Below, in pieces: positions 41,967 to 50,909 of a DNA stretch of 64,000 bases; within the stretch, counting starts at the first letter, position 1; every line of letters starts with the position of its first letter. The notes under the pieces are model-generated. The model worked only from the letters and a program-made list of their open reading frames with translations, made no database searches and was not told the DNA's origin. The DNA is taken from positions 43,456 through 107,455 of the forward strand of contig NZ_AZFM01000004.1 in NCBI RefSeq assembly GCF_001434335.1. Reading direction: 5' to 3'. A program made the translations under genes and the position numbers. This stretch comes from Lactobacillus kalixensis DSM 16043. GTDB taxonomy: Bacteria; Bacillota; Bacilli; Lactobacillales; Lactobacillaceae.

Positions 41967-42824
41967 ATGACATATAATTTTACACTAATTTATCCTCAAG
42001 ATCGCAAAAAAATCACAGTTCGTCAGCTCTTAAAGGAATTACTAATTCCGCGAAAATGGCAGCATCTTTTACGAATTACTAAGACGGTTACCGTTAATAA
42101 TTCTTATCGTAATTTCAACGAAATGATTCTTCCTGGCGATAAAATTTCTTTTGAAATCAATTTTACCGAGTGCAATCAACAGACTTATCCAGCAAGTGGT
42201 AAAAGTCCAAGCGTGATCTATGAAGACAGCGACGTTTTGGTAATTAATAAAGAAAAAGGACAAAAGACACACCCTAATTTAAATGAGACTAATACAGCAC
42301 TCAATGATTGCGCAACTTATTTAGGTAGTAGCCCTTATATTGTTCACCGATTGGACATGCTAACTGGAGGCCTACTTTTAGTTGCTAAAAATCCAGCAGT
42401 TGTACCAATTCTAAACAGAGAATTGACTAGCAAGATTTTTCATCGTGAATATTTAGCAACAGTTGACAATAGCAACAAACTTGAGAAAAGTGGCACAATT
42501 TCTTTCCCAATTGGACAGGATCCTGATGATCAAAGAAAAAGAATGGTGCGTGATGATGGTCTTAAAGCTGTAACTCATTATGAAATTATCCAAAATAATC
42601 CGGATAATACAGCTTTGGTTAAAGTTGCACTTGAAACAGGGCGCACTCATCAGATTCGCGTTCACCTTGCTGCTATTGGCTGCCCAATAGTCGGTGATCC
42701 ACTTTATAATCCAAATTTTCAAGAAAATGAAGAATTACAATTGTTGGCGTATCAGATGTCATTTATCAAGCCATTTAGCTTTGAACGTGTATATGTAAGT
42801 CTTCCTGAATCTTTCAGGTATTAA
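41967..42824 (+). CDS. RluA/RluD-family pseudouridine synthase
   Basis: 285 aa. An S4-like N-terminal region precedes the synthase domain with H-R-L-D-M-L-T-G-G-L-L-L-V-A-K; the catalytic Asp is kept, while the common H-R-L-D-R-x-T-S-G form is altered at two places. G-R-T-H-Q-I-R-V-H is present. It isomerises uridine in rRNA or tRNA; which site cannot be told. The ribosome site is weak, so expression may be low. Confidence 0.92.
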   Translation: MTYNFTLIYPQDRKKITVRQLLKELLIPRKWQHLLRITKTVTVNNSYRNFNEMILPGDKISFEINFTECNQQTYPASGKSPSVIYEDSDVLVINKEKGQKTHPNLNETNTALNDCATYLGSSPYIVHRLDMLTGGLLLVAKNPAVVPILNRELTSKIFHREYLATVDNSNKLEKSGTISFPIGQDPDDQRKRMVRDDGLKAVTHYEIIQNNPDNTALVKVALETGRTHQIRVHLAAIGCPIVGDPLYNPNFQENEELQLLAYQMSFIKPFSFERVYVSLPESFRY

Positions 42825-42852
42825 TTTTGCTTTTTTTGAAAAAAAGATATTA

Positions 42853-42876
42853 ATTGTACACTTTATCGTGTATAAT
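42853..42876. promoter_or_regulatory. Palindrome over the glpF -10 box (possible operator)
   Basis: ATTGTACAC (42853-42861) and GTGTATAAT (42868-42876) pair with one mismatch around a 6-nt centre. The right arm contains TATAAT (42871-42876), the likely -10 of the aquaglyceroporin gene. Confidence 0.5.
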
Positions 42877-42932
42877 TTCAACTTGAACGTATTTTTCACT
42901 TATTTTTTCTAGAGGAGCAAAAAGTATCTATT

Positions 42933-43685
42933 ATGGAACATACTTGGATGATGAAGTATTTTGCTGAATTTTTCGGCACAATTATTTTGGTTGTATTTGG
43001 TAACGGTGCTGTTGCCAATTCTGTCTTAAAAGGAACTGGTGGTAACAGTCGAGACGGTCAAGCTAATGGTGGTTGGTTGTTAATCGCCTTCAGTTTCGGC
43101 TTTGGGGTTATGCTTCCAGCAATGATGTTTGGATCAATTTCTGGTAACCACTTAAATCCTGCTGTTACTATTGCACAAGCTGCTGCTGGAGCATTTCCAT
43201 GGATTCAAGTAGCACCTTACCTTATTGCACAAATGCTTGGAGCAATTATTGGTCAAATTTTAGTTGTTCTTGTTTACTGGCCACACATTGCTAAAACTGA
43301 AAACGATGAAGAAGTATTAGCAAGTTTTGCTACCCACGATGCTAACAATAGTAACTTGAATGGTTTTATTACTGAATTTGTTGGTACTGCAATTTTACTC
43401 TTTGTTGCAGTTGGTTTATACCGTGGAATGTTCTTCAAACAATCAGAAGATATTGCCAACATTGGTGTTGGTTTCCTTATCACTGGACTTGTTATGGCTG
43501 TTGGTGGTCCTACTGGTCCTGCTTTAAATCCTGCAAGAGACTTGGGTCCAAGAATTGTTTATGCATTCTTCCCATTACCACATAAAGGCTCAGCACACTG
43601 GGAATACAGTTGGGTTCCTGTTGTAGCACCTATCCTTGGTGGTATCTTCGGAGTATTTATGTATAAATTAGCATTTGGATTATAA
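42933..43685 (+). CDS. Aquaglyceroporin (MIP family, GlpF type)
   Basis: 250 aa with six membrane helices. The two half-helix motifs N-H-L-N-P-A-V-T and G-P-A-L-N-P-A-R-D are intact; the Asp after the second NPAR is the mark of glycerol facilitators over pure aquaporins. It passes glycerol, small uncharged solutes and perhaps water or lactic acid, as reported for lactobacillus GlpF proteins. GAGGAG lies about 16 nt before the ATG, rather far. No glpK or glpD gene is adjacent. Confidence 0.93.
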   Translation: MEHTWMMKYFAEFFGTIILVVFGNGAVANSVLKGTGGNSRDGQANGGWLLIAFSFGFGVMLPAMMFGSISGNHLNPAVTIAQAAAGAFPWIQVAPYLIAQMLGAIIGQILVVLVYWPHIAKTENDEEVLASFATHDANNSNLNGFITEFVGTAILLFVAVGLYRGMFFKQSEDIANIGVGFLITGLVMAVGGPTGPALNPARDLGPRIVYAFFPLPHKGSAHWEYSWVPVVAPILGGIFGVFMYKLAFGL

Positions 43686-43689
43686 AAAA

Positions 43690-43727
43690 CAAAAAGACGA
43701 ATTTCGTTTTGAAATTCGTCTTTTTTT
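43690..43727. terminator. Bidirectional terminator between glpF and the FMN dehydrogenase gene
   Basis: AAAAAGACGAATTT/AAATTCGTCTTTTT stem, with U-runs in both directions; convergent genes. Confidence 0.88.
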
Positions 43728-44735
43728 CTAATTTTCTTTATGTAAAACACTTGGATCAAATGACTTAGTATCTTTGACGCCAGTATACATCATCAATTCC
43801 GCTAATTGTTCATTCATCTTTTGTAGTTTTGCTTCAACAGCTTTTTCGCCATCTTTAAGTAGTTCAGACAAAATACCGCGTCCAATTAAAACAGCATCTG
43901 CTCCTAACGCTAAAGCTTTGTATGCATCGTATCCACTCATTAAAGAGCCATCAACAAAGATTTGCATTCCACTACCAGTTAATGACTTCTTAATACTTTG
44001 CAAGACTGAAAGTGGCGGAATACCAAACGGAACACGGCCATGGTGGTGAGAAACAACGATTGCCTTACAACCAGCTTGACGAGCTTTTAACGCGTCAGAA
44101 ACTGATAATACGCCTTTAGCAATGAATGGCAAATCAGTACTTTCAGCATATTTCTTCAAATCAGCCATTGTGATTGACCCCAATGGAATACCATCAACTA
44201 CGTCATATTTTCCATCCTTACCTGCAACATGATCAATGTCAATCCCCACTGCAACGGCATGATGCTTTTCAGCATATTTAATTTCATCTAGAATTTTTTG
44301 ATGATCAGCAAAAGGTTTGATAATGCGAACAGTATCGCCACCTTCAGCCACAATTTCGCCATACTCTTCATTGGACTCCATTCCAATCCAATTCAGTAAG
44401 CTTAAATTGCAGGCAGCACGGGCTTTTTCTTGCATTGGCTTCCTGCTTTTATCTGGTAAGACTTTATTCAAATGTGATAAAGCAGCTGGCATCAACGGTG
44501 AAGCATAATTTTTGCCCAAAATAGTAGTGGTTAAATCAGGCTCTACTGAGTCAATTACTCTCATCTCAACTAATAAGCTATCCAAATAATAGCGATTATG
44601 AACATTAGCATCATCTGCTTGACCACTAGTTACAGGGATCATCCCTTTAGGACCTGGCCAATGATCAACTTGTGCTTCTTCAATTCTTTCAGTTTCTGAT
44701 GCACCACTTACAGCATCTATTTTGTGTTCTGTCAT
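43728..44735 (-). CDS. FMN-dependent alpha-hydroxy-acid oxidase/dehydrogenase family protein
   Basis: 335 aa, TIM-barrel flavoprotein related to lactate oxidase. The FMN-contacting F-I-A-K-G-V and the C-terminal I-F-V-D-G-S-L and A-V-L-I-G-R-G blocks are present. The active-site loop reads S-H-H-H-G-R-V where lactate oxidase has S-N-H-G-x-R-Q: the catalytic His and substrate Arg can be aligned but their surroundings differ. Substrate therefore uncertain (2-hydroxy acid, or another). Single-gene unit between fba and the glpF terminator. Confidence 0.8.
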   Translation of the reverse strand: MTEHKIDAVSGASETERIEEAQVDHWPGPKGMIPVTSGQADDANVHNRYYLDSLLVEMRVIDSVEPDLTTTILGKNYASPLMPAALSHLNKVLPDKSRKPMQEKARAACNLSLLNWIGMESNEEYGEIVAEGGDTVRIIKPFADHQKILDEIKYAEKHHAVAVGIDIDHVAGKDGKYDVVDGIPLGSITMADLKKYAESTDLPFIAKGVLSVSDALKARQAGCKAIVVSHHHGRVPFGIPPLSVLQSIKKSLTGSGMQIFVDGSLMSGYDAYKALALGADAVLIGRGILSELLKDGEKAVEAKLQKMNEQLAELMMYTGVKDTKSFDPSVLHKEN

Positions 44736-44763
44736 ATTTTTGCTCTTTTCTTTTTATTTTTAT

Positions 44764-44803
44764 TATAAAAAAAGAGGCTGACATTTTACAACATCAGTCT
44801 CTT
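44764..44803 (-). terminator. Intrinsic terminator after fba
   Basis: AAGAGGCTGA/TCAGTCTCTT stem with one G-T position and a 12-nt loop, followed on the minus strand by TTTTTTT. Confidence 0.85.
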
Positions 44804-44825
44804 AATCTAATTAATAATCAAATGA

Positions 44826-45737
44826 TTATTCTTCGTTCAATGATGAACGGTCGAATGAAGCATCCTTAAGTTCGTCATCGATAGTCTTAGTACCTAACCA
44901 AGCAATCATTTCCTTCATCTTGTCAGTGATTGCTTCAGTACCTGGTAATAACAACTTACGTGGGTCGTAACCCTTGTTGTCCTTGTCCAAGTCCTTTTCA
45001 GCTTCGAAGTACTTACGAGTAGCTTCTTGGAATGCCAATTGGAATTCAGTGTTAATGTTAACCTTAGCAATACCAAGTTGGATAGCCTTCTTGATTTGGT
45101 CTTCAGGAATACCTGAACCACCGTGCAATACAAGTGGAGTTTCAGGAACAGCTTCAGCAATTTCCTTCAAACGGTCAAAGTTAAGACCCTTCCAGTCAGC
45201 TGGGTATACACCGTGGATGTTACCAATACCACAAGCAAGCTTGTCAACACCAGCAGCAACGAATGCCTTAGCGTCTTCAACAGATGCTAATTCACCACCG
45301 CCTTGGTTTTCACCAATCTTACCAATTTCAGCTTCAACTGAGATACCACGTTCGTGTGCCAACTTAATGATTTCCTTAGTCTTAGCTAAGTTTTCTTCAG
45401 TTGGAAGTGCGTGACCATCAAACATAACTGATGAGTAGCCAAGTGCAATACATTCCTTAGCTGATTCAAAGTCACCGTGGTCCAAGTTCAAGATAACTGG
45501 AACAGAAATGTTCATTGCATCCATTTGGTCAGCTACCATGTCCTTAACGAACTTGTAGCCACCCATGTACTTAGCAGCACCAGTTGAAACTTGGATAAGA
45601 AGTGGAGTTCTAGTTTCTTCAGCAGCACGAAGTTCTGCACGAGTCCATTCCAAGTTGTTAGTGTTGTAAGCACCTACTGCATAATGTTCTCTACGAGCAT
45701 CTTTAAAGATTTGGTTACCATTATCGAAATAAGCCAT
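44826..45737 (-). CDS. fba: Class II fructose-bisphosphate aldolase
   Basis: 303 aa. It cleaves fructose 1,6-bisphosphate to glyceraldehyde 3-phosphate and dihydroxyacetone phosphate. Zinc and catalytic residues are in N-L-D-H-G-D-F, S-V-M-F-D-G-H, V-L-H-G-G-S-G-I and K-V-N-I-N-T. Codon use is very biased, as expected of an abundant glycolytic enzyme. It has a consensus-like promoter, AGGAGG ribosome site, its own terminator and a cre box upstream of the -35. Confidence 0.97.
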   Translation of the reverse strand: MAYFDNGNQIFKDARREHYAVGAYNTNNLEWTRAELRAAEETRTPLLIQVSTGAAKYMGGYKFVKDMVADQMDAMNISVPVILNLDHGDFESAKECIALGYSSVMFDGHALPTEENLAKTKEIIKLAHERGISVEAEIGKIGENQGGGELASVEDAKAFVAAGVDKLACGIGNIHGVYPADWKGLNFDRLKEIAEAVPETPLVLHGGSGIPEDQIKKAIQLGIAKVNINTEFQLAFQEATRKYFEAEKDLDKDNKGYDPRKLLLPGTEAITDKMKEMIAWLGTKTIDDELKDASFDRSSLNEE

Positions 45738-45768
45738 TAAAAATACCTCCTAAATATCTTACATGCTA

Positions 45769-45797
45769 ATTGTACCCTTTTATGAAGATTTGAACAA
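45769..45797 (-). promoter_or_regulatory. fba promoter
   Basis: On the minus strand TTGTTC (45792-45797) and TACAAT (45769-45774) are separated by 17 nt, about 30 nt upstream of the start codon. Confidence 0.75.
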
Positions 45798-45810
45798 TCT
45801 TTCAGCCCAA

Positions 45811-45824
45811 TGTAAACGTTTTTA
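45811..45824. promoter_or_regulatory. cre box upstream of the fba promoter
   Basis: TGTAAACGTTTTTA matches TGWAARCGYTWNCW at 13 of 14 positions. Its centre lies about 55 nt before the expected transcription start, upstream of the -35, a position compatible with activation by CcpA. Confidence 0.6.
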
Positions 45825-45846
45825 ATTACTTTTCATTAAATCTAAA

Positions 45847-47532
45847 TTACATTTCCTTTGGAGCGTTTACACCCAAGAGGCGAAGAGCTTCAGTTAAAAC
45901 AATTGAAGTTGCTTCAACTAATGCTAATCTAGCAGAAATTTGATCATCTTCAGTTAAGATCTTCACATTTGCATAGTATTTGTTAAACTTCTTAGCTAAA
46001 TCAAGTGCGTACTTAGCAATAATCGAAGGTTCAAACTTATCACTTGCGCGAGCAATGATTCTTGGGAAGTCAGCCAAAGCCTTAGCAACGTCAAATGACC
46101 AGTCATCACTCAATTCAATATTATCTAAGCTTGGCTTTTCACCTTTGGCTGCAGCCTTTCTCAAGACACTCTGTGCACGAGCGTTAGTGTATTGAACATA
46201 AGGACCAGTGTCACCTTCAAAACGTACAACTTCTTGTAAGTCAAAGTCAAAGTTATCCAAGCGATCATTCTTCAAATCGTGGAAGACAACGGCACCAACA
46301 CCAACATCGTGGGCAACTTGTTCTTTATCTGCCAAGTTTGGATTCTTTTCTTCAATTTGCTTTTCAGCAAGGCTAACAGCATCCTTCAACACTTGATCTA
46401 AGAAGACAACGTTACCTTTTCTAGTTGAAAGCTTCTTACCACCTTGAGTAATCAAACCAAATGGAATGTGGTGAATTTCATCAGCCCAATCATAGCCCAT
46501 CTTCTTCAAGACAGTCTTAAGTTCAACGAAGTGTTGTGCTTGTTCGTTACCAACAACGTAGAGCATCTTAACGAAGTTGTATTCTTTCATTCTCCATTCA
46601 GCTGCTGCTAAGTCACGAGTTAAGTAAATTGAAGTACCATCTGACTTAACAATAATTGCTGGGTTTTCATCTTCACCCATATCAACAACTTGAGCACCGC
46701 GGGATTCATGAAGAAGACCTTTTTCCTTCAATTCATCAATAACTGGTTGCATCTTGTCATTAAAGAATGCTTCACCATTGTATGAGTCAAAAGTTACGCC
46801 AAGTTCCTTGTAGATCCGCTTGAAGTCTTCAAGTGAAACTTCTCTGAACCACTTCCAAAGCTTAACTGCTTCTGGATCTCCTTCTTCAAGCTTCTTGAAC
46901 CATTCACGACCTTCTGTTTCAAGCTCAGGATTTTCTTCTGCTTCTTGGTGGAAGCGAACGTAGTAATGGAAAAGATTCATAATTGGATCTTTCTTAACGT
47001 CTTCTTCATTACCCCAGTGCTTGTAAGCCGCAATTAACTTACCAAATTGAGTACCGTAGTCACCAAGATAGTTAATCTTAATTGGTGTGTAGCCAACTTT
47101 CTTCATAGTCTTAGCAATTGAGTTACCAATTACAGTTGAGCGAAGGTGCCCCATTGACATTGGCTTAGCAATGTTTGGTGAAGACATATCGATTGGAACA
47201 TTACCTTCACCCAATTTTTGATCACCATAGTGTTCTTTTTTATCTAAAATTTCATCTAAAGTAGAAGCAATTAACTTTTGGTGATTAATTGAGAAGTTAA
47301 CATATGGTCCAACTGCCTTAATACTTGCAAAATCATCACTTGAAATCTTTTCAGCAATTTCGCTTGCAATTTCTGCAGGATTCTTACGTAAAATCTTTGA
47401 TAAAGCAAAACATGGGAAGGCATAGTCACCCATCTTTGCATTTTTAGGACGTTCAATTAAGGCATCAATTTTTTCTTTTGGTAAATCAACTTGGCTGCTG
47501 ATTAAGTCAACAACTTCAGTTTTAAAGTTCAT
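45847..47532 (-). CDS. argS: Arginyl-tRNA synthetase
   Basis: 561 aa, class I. The HIGH-like motif appears as P-M-S-M-G-H-L-R-S-T, the KMSKS-like loop as K-L-S-T-R-K-G-N-V-V, and the C-terminal DALR anticodon-binding domain follows. ATG at 47530-47532 after AAAGGAG. Its leader is a T-box, so charging of tRNA-Arg controls it. Confidence 0.97.
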   Translation of the reverse strand: MNFKTEVVDLISSQVDLPKEKIDALIERPKNAKMGDYAFPCFALSKILRKNPAEIASEIAEKISSDDFASIKAVGPYVNFSINHQKLIASTLDEILDKKEHYGDQKLGEGNVPIDMSSPNIAKPMSMGHLRSTVIGNSIAKTMKKVGYTPIKINYLGDYGTQFGKLIAAYKHWGNEEDVKKDPIMNLFHYYVRFHQEAEENPELETEGREWFKKLEEGDPEAVKLWKWFREVSLEDFKRIYKELGVTFDSYNGEAFFNDKMQPVIDELKEKGLLHESRGAQVVDMGEDENPAIIVKSDGTSIYLTRDLAAAEWRMKEYNFVKMLYVVGNEQAQHFVELKTVLKKMGYDWADEIHHIPFGLITQGGKKLSTRKGNVVFLDQVLKDAVSLAEKQIEEKNPNLADKEQVAHDVGVGAVVFHDLKNDRLDNFDFDLQEVVRFEGDTGPYVQYTNARAQSVLRKAAAKGEKPSLDNIELSDDWSFDVAKALADFPRIIARASDKFEPSIIAKYALDLAKKFNKYYANVKILTEDDQISARLALVEATSIVLTEALRLLGVNAPKEM

Positions 47533-47555
47533 GCAAATCTCCTTTTCTAAAACAA

Positions 47556-47752
47556 AAAAGTCCCTTTCTACGATTGTAGAAAGAGACGAGTTTTTACCCG
47601 CGGTACCACTCTATTTGATACAAAGTATCCGCTTATTTAAATCTTTATTTTATCTAGTTAACCACGCCTTCAATATCCTCTTCGACCTGGCTTCCACCAA
47701 ATCCAGGCTCGCTGTATTCCAAAAATATCTACTACTGTTAACACATTCGTCA
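47556..47752 (-). ncRNA. T-box leader of argS (Arg specifier CGU)
   Basis: The minus strand has AGTAGTAG (stem I bulge), GGAATAC and the conserved antiterminator element GTGGTACCGCGGGT, then a terminator stem GTCTCTTTCTAC/GTAGAAAGGGAC followed by TTTTTTG. Counting from the closing stem GTTAAC, the specifier triplet is CGT (plus-strand ACG at 47664-47666), an Arg codon, by analogy with the leuS leader. A -10 box TATAAT lies at 47755-47760. Confidence 0.92.
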
Positions 47753-47805
47753 TGATTATAGCAGGAAAAAGGGGTTATGGCTACTATTTATTTTCAATTA
47801 TCACT

Positions 47806-48453
47806 TTAGTTGTTCTCAATTATGACCTTAGTTCCAGGTTGCACATGATCCATGAGCCATTTAGAATCTGGCACGCTTAATCTAACGCAGCCGTGTGAGC
47901 CTTGTGTTCGGCCCAGTTTTCTTGCTTCCTTCATATTGTACTCACCATCATCTTTAGTAGGAACTGAGTGGAACAAATAAATATTTTGATCTTTAGGATC
48001 CCAACTAGTCCAATTGTTTGCTCCTTCATTCAAATTATAGTTAAAGAAAGAATCGCCTTTTGAATCTCGAATTTTAAAGCTACCAGTTGGCGTTAAGGAT
48101 TTGCCTTTTTTAAAAATTCCACCCGTTGAAAGCATAGTGTAAACGATATGACCACGTTTAATGATGTAAGTTCTATTACCCTTCAAAGATACTCTGATGA
48201 CAATATCTTTTGCATTTTTGATATTAGGATATTTTTTCTTTTCACTTTTAATATTCCAACTACCCTCCGGAGCCAGATCAGCTGGATCTTTATATGGTCG
48301 TGCAGCTTCAGCTTCTGAAACATTCTTACGTGTCTTTTTAGCTTTTTGAGTAGTTTTAACTTCATTCTGACTATCGGCTTTAGGAATGCATGCTTTAGCT
48401 AATCCAACTATCGCTAAAATGACGACAATAGCAATTAGGATACGTTTTTTCAT
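47806..48453 (-). CDS. L,D-transpeptidase (YkuD domain)
   Basis: 215 aa. An N-terminal membrane anchor (about 4-20) precedes a linker and a YkuD domain with the catalytic S-H-G-C-V-R-L (Cys189, His187) and a further His at 162. Such enzymes make 3-3 cross-links in peptidoglycan or tether proteins, outside the membrane. It sits 20 nt after nnrD, in the dacA-nnrD-ldt order, and all three are likely co-transcribed. Confidence 0.9.
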   Translation of the reverse strand: MKKRILIAIVVILAIVGLAKACIPKADSQNEVKTTQKAKKTRKNVSEAEAARPYKDPADLAPEGSWNIKSEKKKYPNIKNAKDIVIRVSLKGNRTYIIKRGHIVYTMLSTGGIFKKGKSLTPTGSFKIRDSKGDSFFNYNLNEGANNWTSWDPKDQNIYLFHSVPTKDDGEYNMKEARKLGRTQGSHGCVRLSVPDSKWLMDHVQPGTKVIIENN

Positions 48454-48473
48454 AAGTTTTCATTCTCATTCTG

Positions 48474-49331
48474 TTAATTTAAGTCGGCATATTTTTTCAT
48501 TAGCTTAGGTAGTAATGATGAAATTTGGGTAGGTTTAACTAGGTAATGATCTTGATAAATTAGATCACCTGCTAATGAATGTAAATAGACCGCTGCTAAA
48601 ATTGTATCAGGATTTGGGCCAAATTGGGCAATAAAGCCTCCGATAATTCCAGCAAGTGTATCACCGGTGCCACCCGTTGCCATTCCTGGATTACCAATTC
48701 TGTTGACATATACGGTGCCATATTCACTATAGACATGTGTATGATTAGATTTCAAAACCAAGGTTGCATTGTTATTTTGTGCAAGATGATGCAAAGCGGT
48801 CAAATTAGCTTGATCTGTTTGGAATTCAATTCTGATCCCACTTAATCGCTGCCATTCCATTTGATGGGGCGTAAATATTAAGTGGCCAGCTTTTACTGGC
48901 AGAAGATTTTTATCTTCACTAATTAAATCGATCGCACTAGCGTCTAATACCAAGGTTTGATCTGGGGTGATTTTTTCTTTTAGCATCACTAATAATCGTT
49001 TCGCTTGATCTCCAGTACCAAGACCTGGCCCACAGACAATAACATCCATTTGAGGAACTAAAGAAGCCAATTTATTGTCTTTCCAATCAATATACATTGC
49101 TTCGGGATCACGAGCGTGGAGTGCAGTTAAGTTAATTGAATGTGTAGCAACAGCAATCAAACCAGCACCTGCATTCAGTGCACCTTCAGTTGCCATGATG
49201 ATTGCGCCACCGTAGTTTTCACTACCACCAATCAAAAGAATTCTTCCGTAATTTCCCTTGTGGGTATTACTTTTTCTAAGCTTAATTACTTTTTTTAAAA
49301 TATCTTCTGAAATTGTAATTTCATCAGTCAT
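48474..49331 (-). CDS. nnrD: ADP-dependent NAD(P)H-hydrate dehydratase
   Basis: 285 aa, ribokinase-like fold. It repairs hydrated NAD(P)H using ADP. The motifs K-G-N-Y-G-R-I-L-L-I-G-G, V-C-G-P-G-L-G, and G-N-P-G-M-A-T-G-G-T-G-D-T-L-A-G-I are typical. The ribosome site GGAG lies inside the last codons of dacA, one base from its stop. Confidence 0.95.
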   Translation of the reverse strand: MTDEITISEDILKKVIKLRKSNTHKGNYGRILLIGGSENYGGAIIMATEGALNAGAGLIAVATHSINLTALHARDPEAMYIDWKDNKLASLVPQMDVIVCGPGLGTGDQAKRLLVMLKEKITPDQTLVLDASAIDLISEDKNLLPVKAGHLIFTPHQMEWQRLSGIRIEFQTDQANLTALHHLAQNNNATLVLKSNHTHVYSEYGTVYVNRIGNPGMATGGTGDTLAGIIGGFIAQFGPNPDTILAAVYLHSLAGDLIYQDHYLVKPTQISSLLPKLMKKYADLN

Positions 49332-49332
49332 T

Positions 49333-50631
49333 TTATCTTACTCCAGTAATCCAGCGCCAAAATCTAACAAAAACATTGGCCTTGCTATTAGCAGATAAAG
49401 CTTGTGCATCAACCCGCATTCCATTTGGCTGCTCAAGCGAAACCAATTTATCAGATCCTGATTTGAATTGGTATTGGCTTATAACTTGCCCCTTATTTAT
49501 TGGTGCATCTGCAGTTTTTTTAGTTAAAGAAGCAGTTACATTTTTACCATCAACTGGATCCCAAATAGTAGTCTTACTCTTCAAACCAACATTAGTATCA
49601 AGCTGCTTACCATCTGCTACGCGAACACTTTGTGCCTTTCCCAAAGTGCTTCCAGCATTCAAGTTAATCGCATTATAATTCTTATAAATCCAGCGCATTA
49701 AACGTTTAGTTTGAATAAATCTTGAAGGATCTGTACCATCTTGGTGGCGAGCACCCATAACTACAGTGATAATTCTGCCACCTTGGTGAACAGCTGTACC
49801 GATAAAGCAAGCACCTGCCTTATCGGTAGTACCGGTTTTAAGACCATCTACTGATAAGTTTGCATCATATTGAGACAAACCTTTTAACATCCAGTTAAAG
49901 TTGCTCATTTGAGTAGTTTGATTGCCATCTTTGAAATTCATTTTGGCAATTTTAGTAGTATTTAAAACTGCTGGAAAATCGTCAATAAGTCTTTGACCAA
50001 CAATTGCCATATCACGAGCAGACATAAGATTTTCTGCATCTTTACTTACTCCAGGATAAGCATCTGAACCTACATTACCATTAGGCAACCCACAAACTGT
50101 GTAAAGTTTGGCATCAGTAATGCCCCACTTTTTCACCTGAGTACGCATCTGTTTAACAAAAGCTTCTTGAGAACCAGCAACTGCTTTAGCTAAACACATT
50201 GCCGCACCGTTAGCTGATTCAATTAAAGTTGCTTGATACAATTGTCTAATAGTGTATGAATGACCCTTTTTCAATGGAACATTTGAATATTCAGAATTGT
50301 TAGCTACCTTTACAATGTTATCAGTTGGTGTAACTTTCGTATTCCAAGAAATTTGCTTATTCTTTATGGCTTGTAAAGTTAAGTAAACAGTAATTAATTT
50401 TGTCATTGATGCAATTGGTAATATTTTATTTGCGTTTTGAGCATATAAAATTTGCCCTGAATTACTGTCGATTGCTAAAGCAGATTTAACATCCAGGCTT
50501 AAATCATTTTGTCGATATGAACTTACATTACTGCTTGCAAAAACTGGGCTTGCTATTGCTGCAGTTGAACACATTGTAAGTGCTGCAACAAGTATAATTA
50601 CTATTTTTTTTATTTTCGTCTTAATTCTCAT
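49333..50631 (-). CDS. dacA: D-alanyl-D-alanine carboxypeptidase (PBP5-like)
   Basis: 432 aa. Signal peptide of about 32 residues ending in V-F-A-S, then a serine peptidase S11 domain with S75-M-T-K78, S139-A-N141 and a later K-T-G-T motif, and a C-terminal beta domain ending in a short amphipathic helix (F-V-R-F-W-R-W-I) that can attach it to the membrane. It removes the terminal D-Ala of peptidoglycan stems. First gene of a three-gene unit. Confidence 0.95.
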   Translation of the reverse strand: MRIKTKIKKIVIILVAALTMCSTAAIASPVFASSNVSSYRQNDLSLDVKSALAIDSNSGQILYAQNANKILPIASMTKLITVYLTLQAIKNKQISWNTKVTPTDNIVKVANNSEYSNVPLKKGHSYTIRQLYQATLIESANGAAMCLAKAVAGSQEAFVKQMRTQVKKWGITDAKLYTVCGLPNGNVGSDAYPGVSKDAENLMSARDMAIVGQRLIDDFPAVLNTTKIAKMNFKDGNQTTQMSNFNWMLKGLSQYDANLSVDGLKTGTTDKAGACFIGTAVHQGGRIITVVMGARHQDGTDPSRFIQTKRLMRWIYKNYNAINLNAGSTLGKAQSVRVADGKQLDTNVGLKSKTTIWDPVDGKNVTASLTKKTADAPINKGQVISQYQFKSGSDKLVSLEQPNGMRVDAQALSANSKANVFVRFWRWITGVR

Positions 50632-50736
50632 AAAACCTTCCTTTAAGCGAACAAAACATACTTTCGTTATCTTAGATATTTATTTCCATTTTACCAAATA
50701 TTTGGTATTATAGATGAGAAGTTGTTCATTAACTTT

Positions 50737-50820
50737 GCCCCGATGGCGGAATTGGCAGACGCGCAGCGTTCAGGTCGCTGTTCAGGCAACTGAGTGAAAG
50801 TTCGAATCTTTTTCGGGGCA
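50737..50820 (+). tRNA. tRNA-Leu (CAG)
   Basis: An 84-nt class II tRNA with acceptor GCCCCGA/TCGGGGC, a D arm, anticodon loop TTCAGGT closed by CAGCG/CGCTG, a long variable arm and T arm GTTCGAATC. CCA is not encoded. It is on the opposite strand to the flanking genes. Confidence 0.95.
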
Positions 50821-50825
50821 TATTC

Positions 50826-50857
50826 TTTAGAGCTAGTATATCTAGCTCTTTTATTTT
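50826..50857 (+). terminator. Terminator after tRNA-Leu
   Basis: AGAGCTAG/CTAGCTCT stem followed by TTTATTTT. Confidence 0.88.
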
Positions 50858-50864
50858 AGCTAAA

Positions 50865-50892
50865 ACAAAAAAGAGGCTTTAGCCTCTTTTTG
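50865..50892 (-). terminator. Terminator after the SLAP gene
   Basis: AAGAGGCT/AGCCTCTT hairpin with a short loop, followed on the minus strand by TTGTTTTA. It lies about 20 nt after the stop. Confidence 0.75.
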
Positions 50893-50909
50893 CATACTAA
50901 TAATTAATA

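Noticed and set aside
47664..47669. GGC (Gly) as the argS T-box specifier
   Set aside because: In the leuS leader one G separates the specifier from the closing stem; the same spacing gives CGT (Arg) here, which fits the gene.
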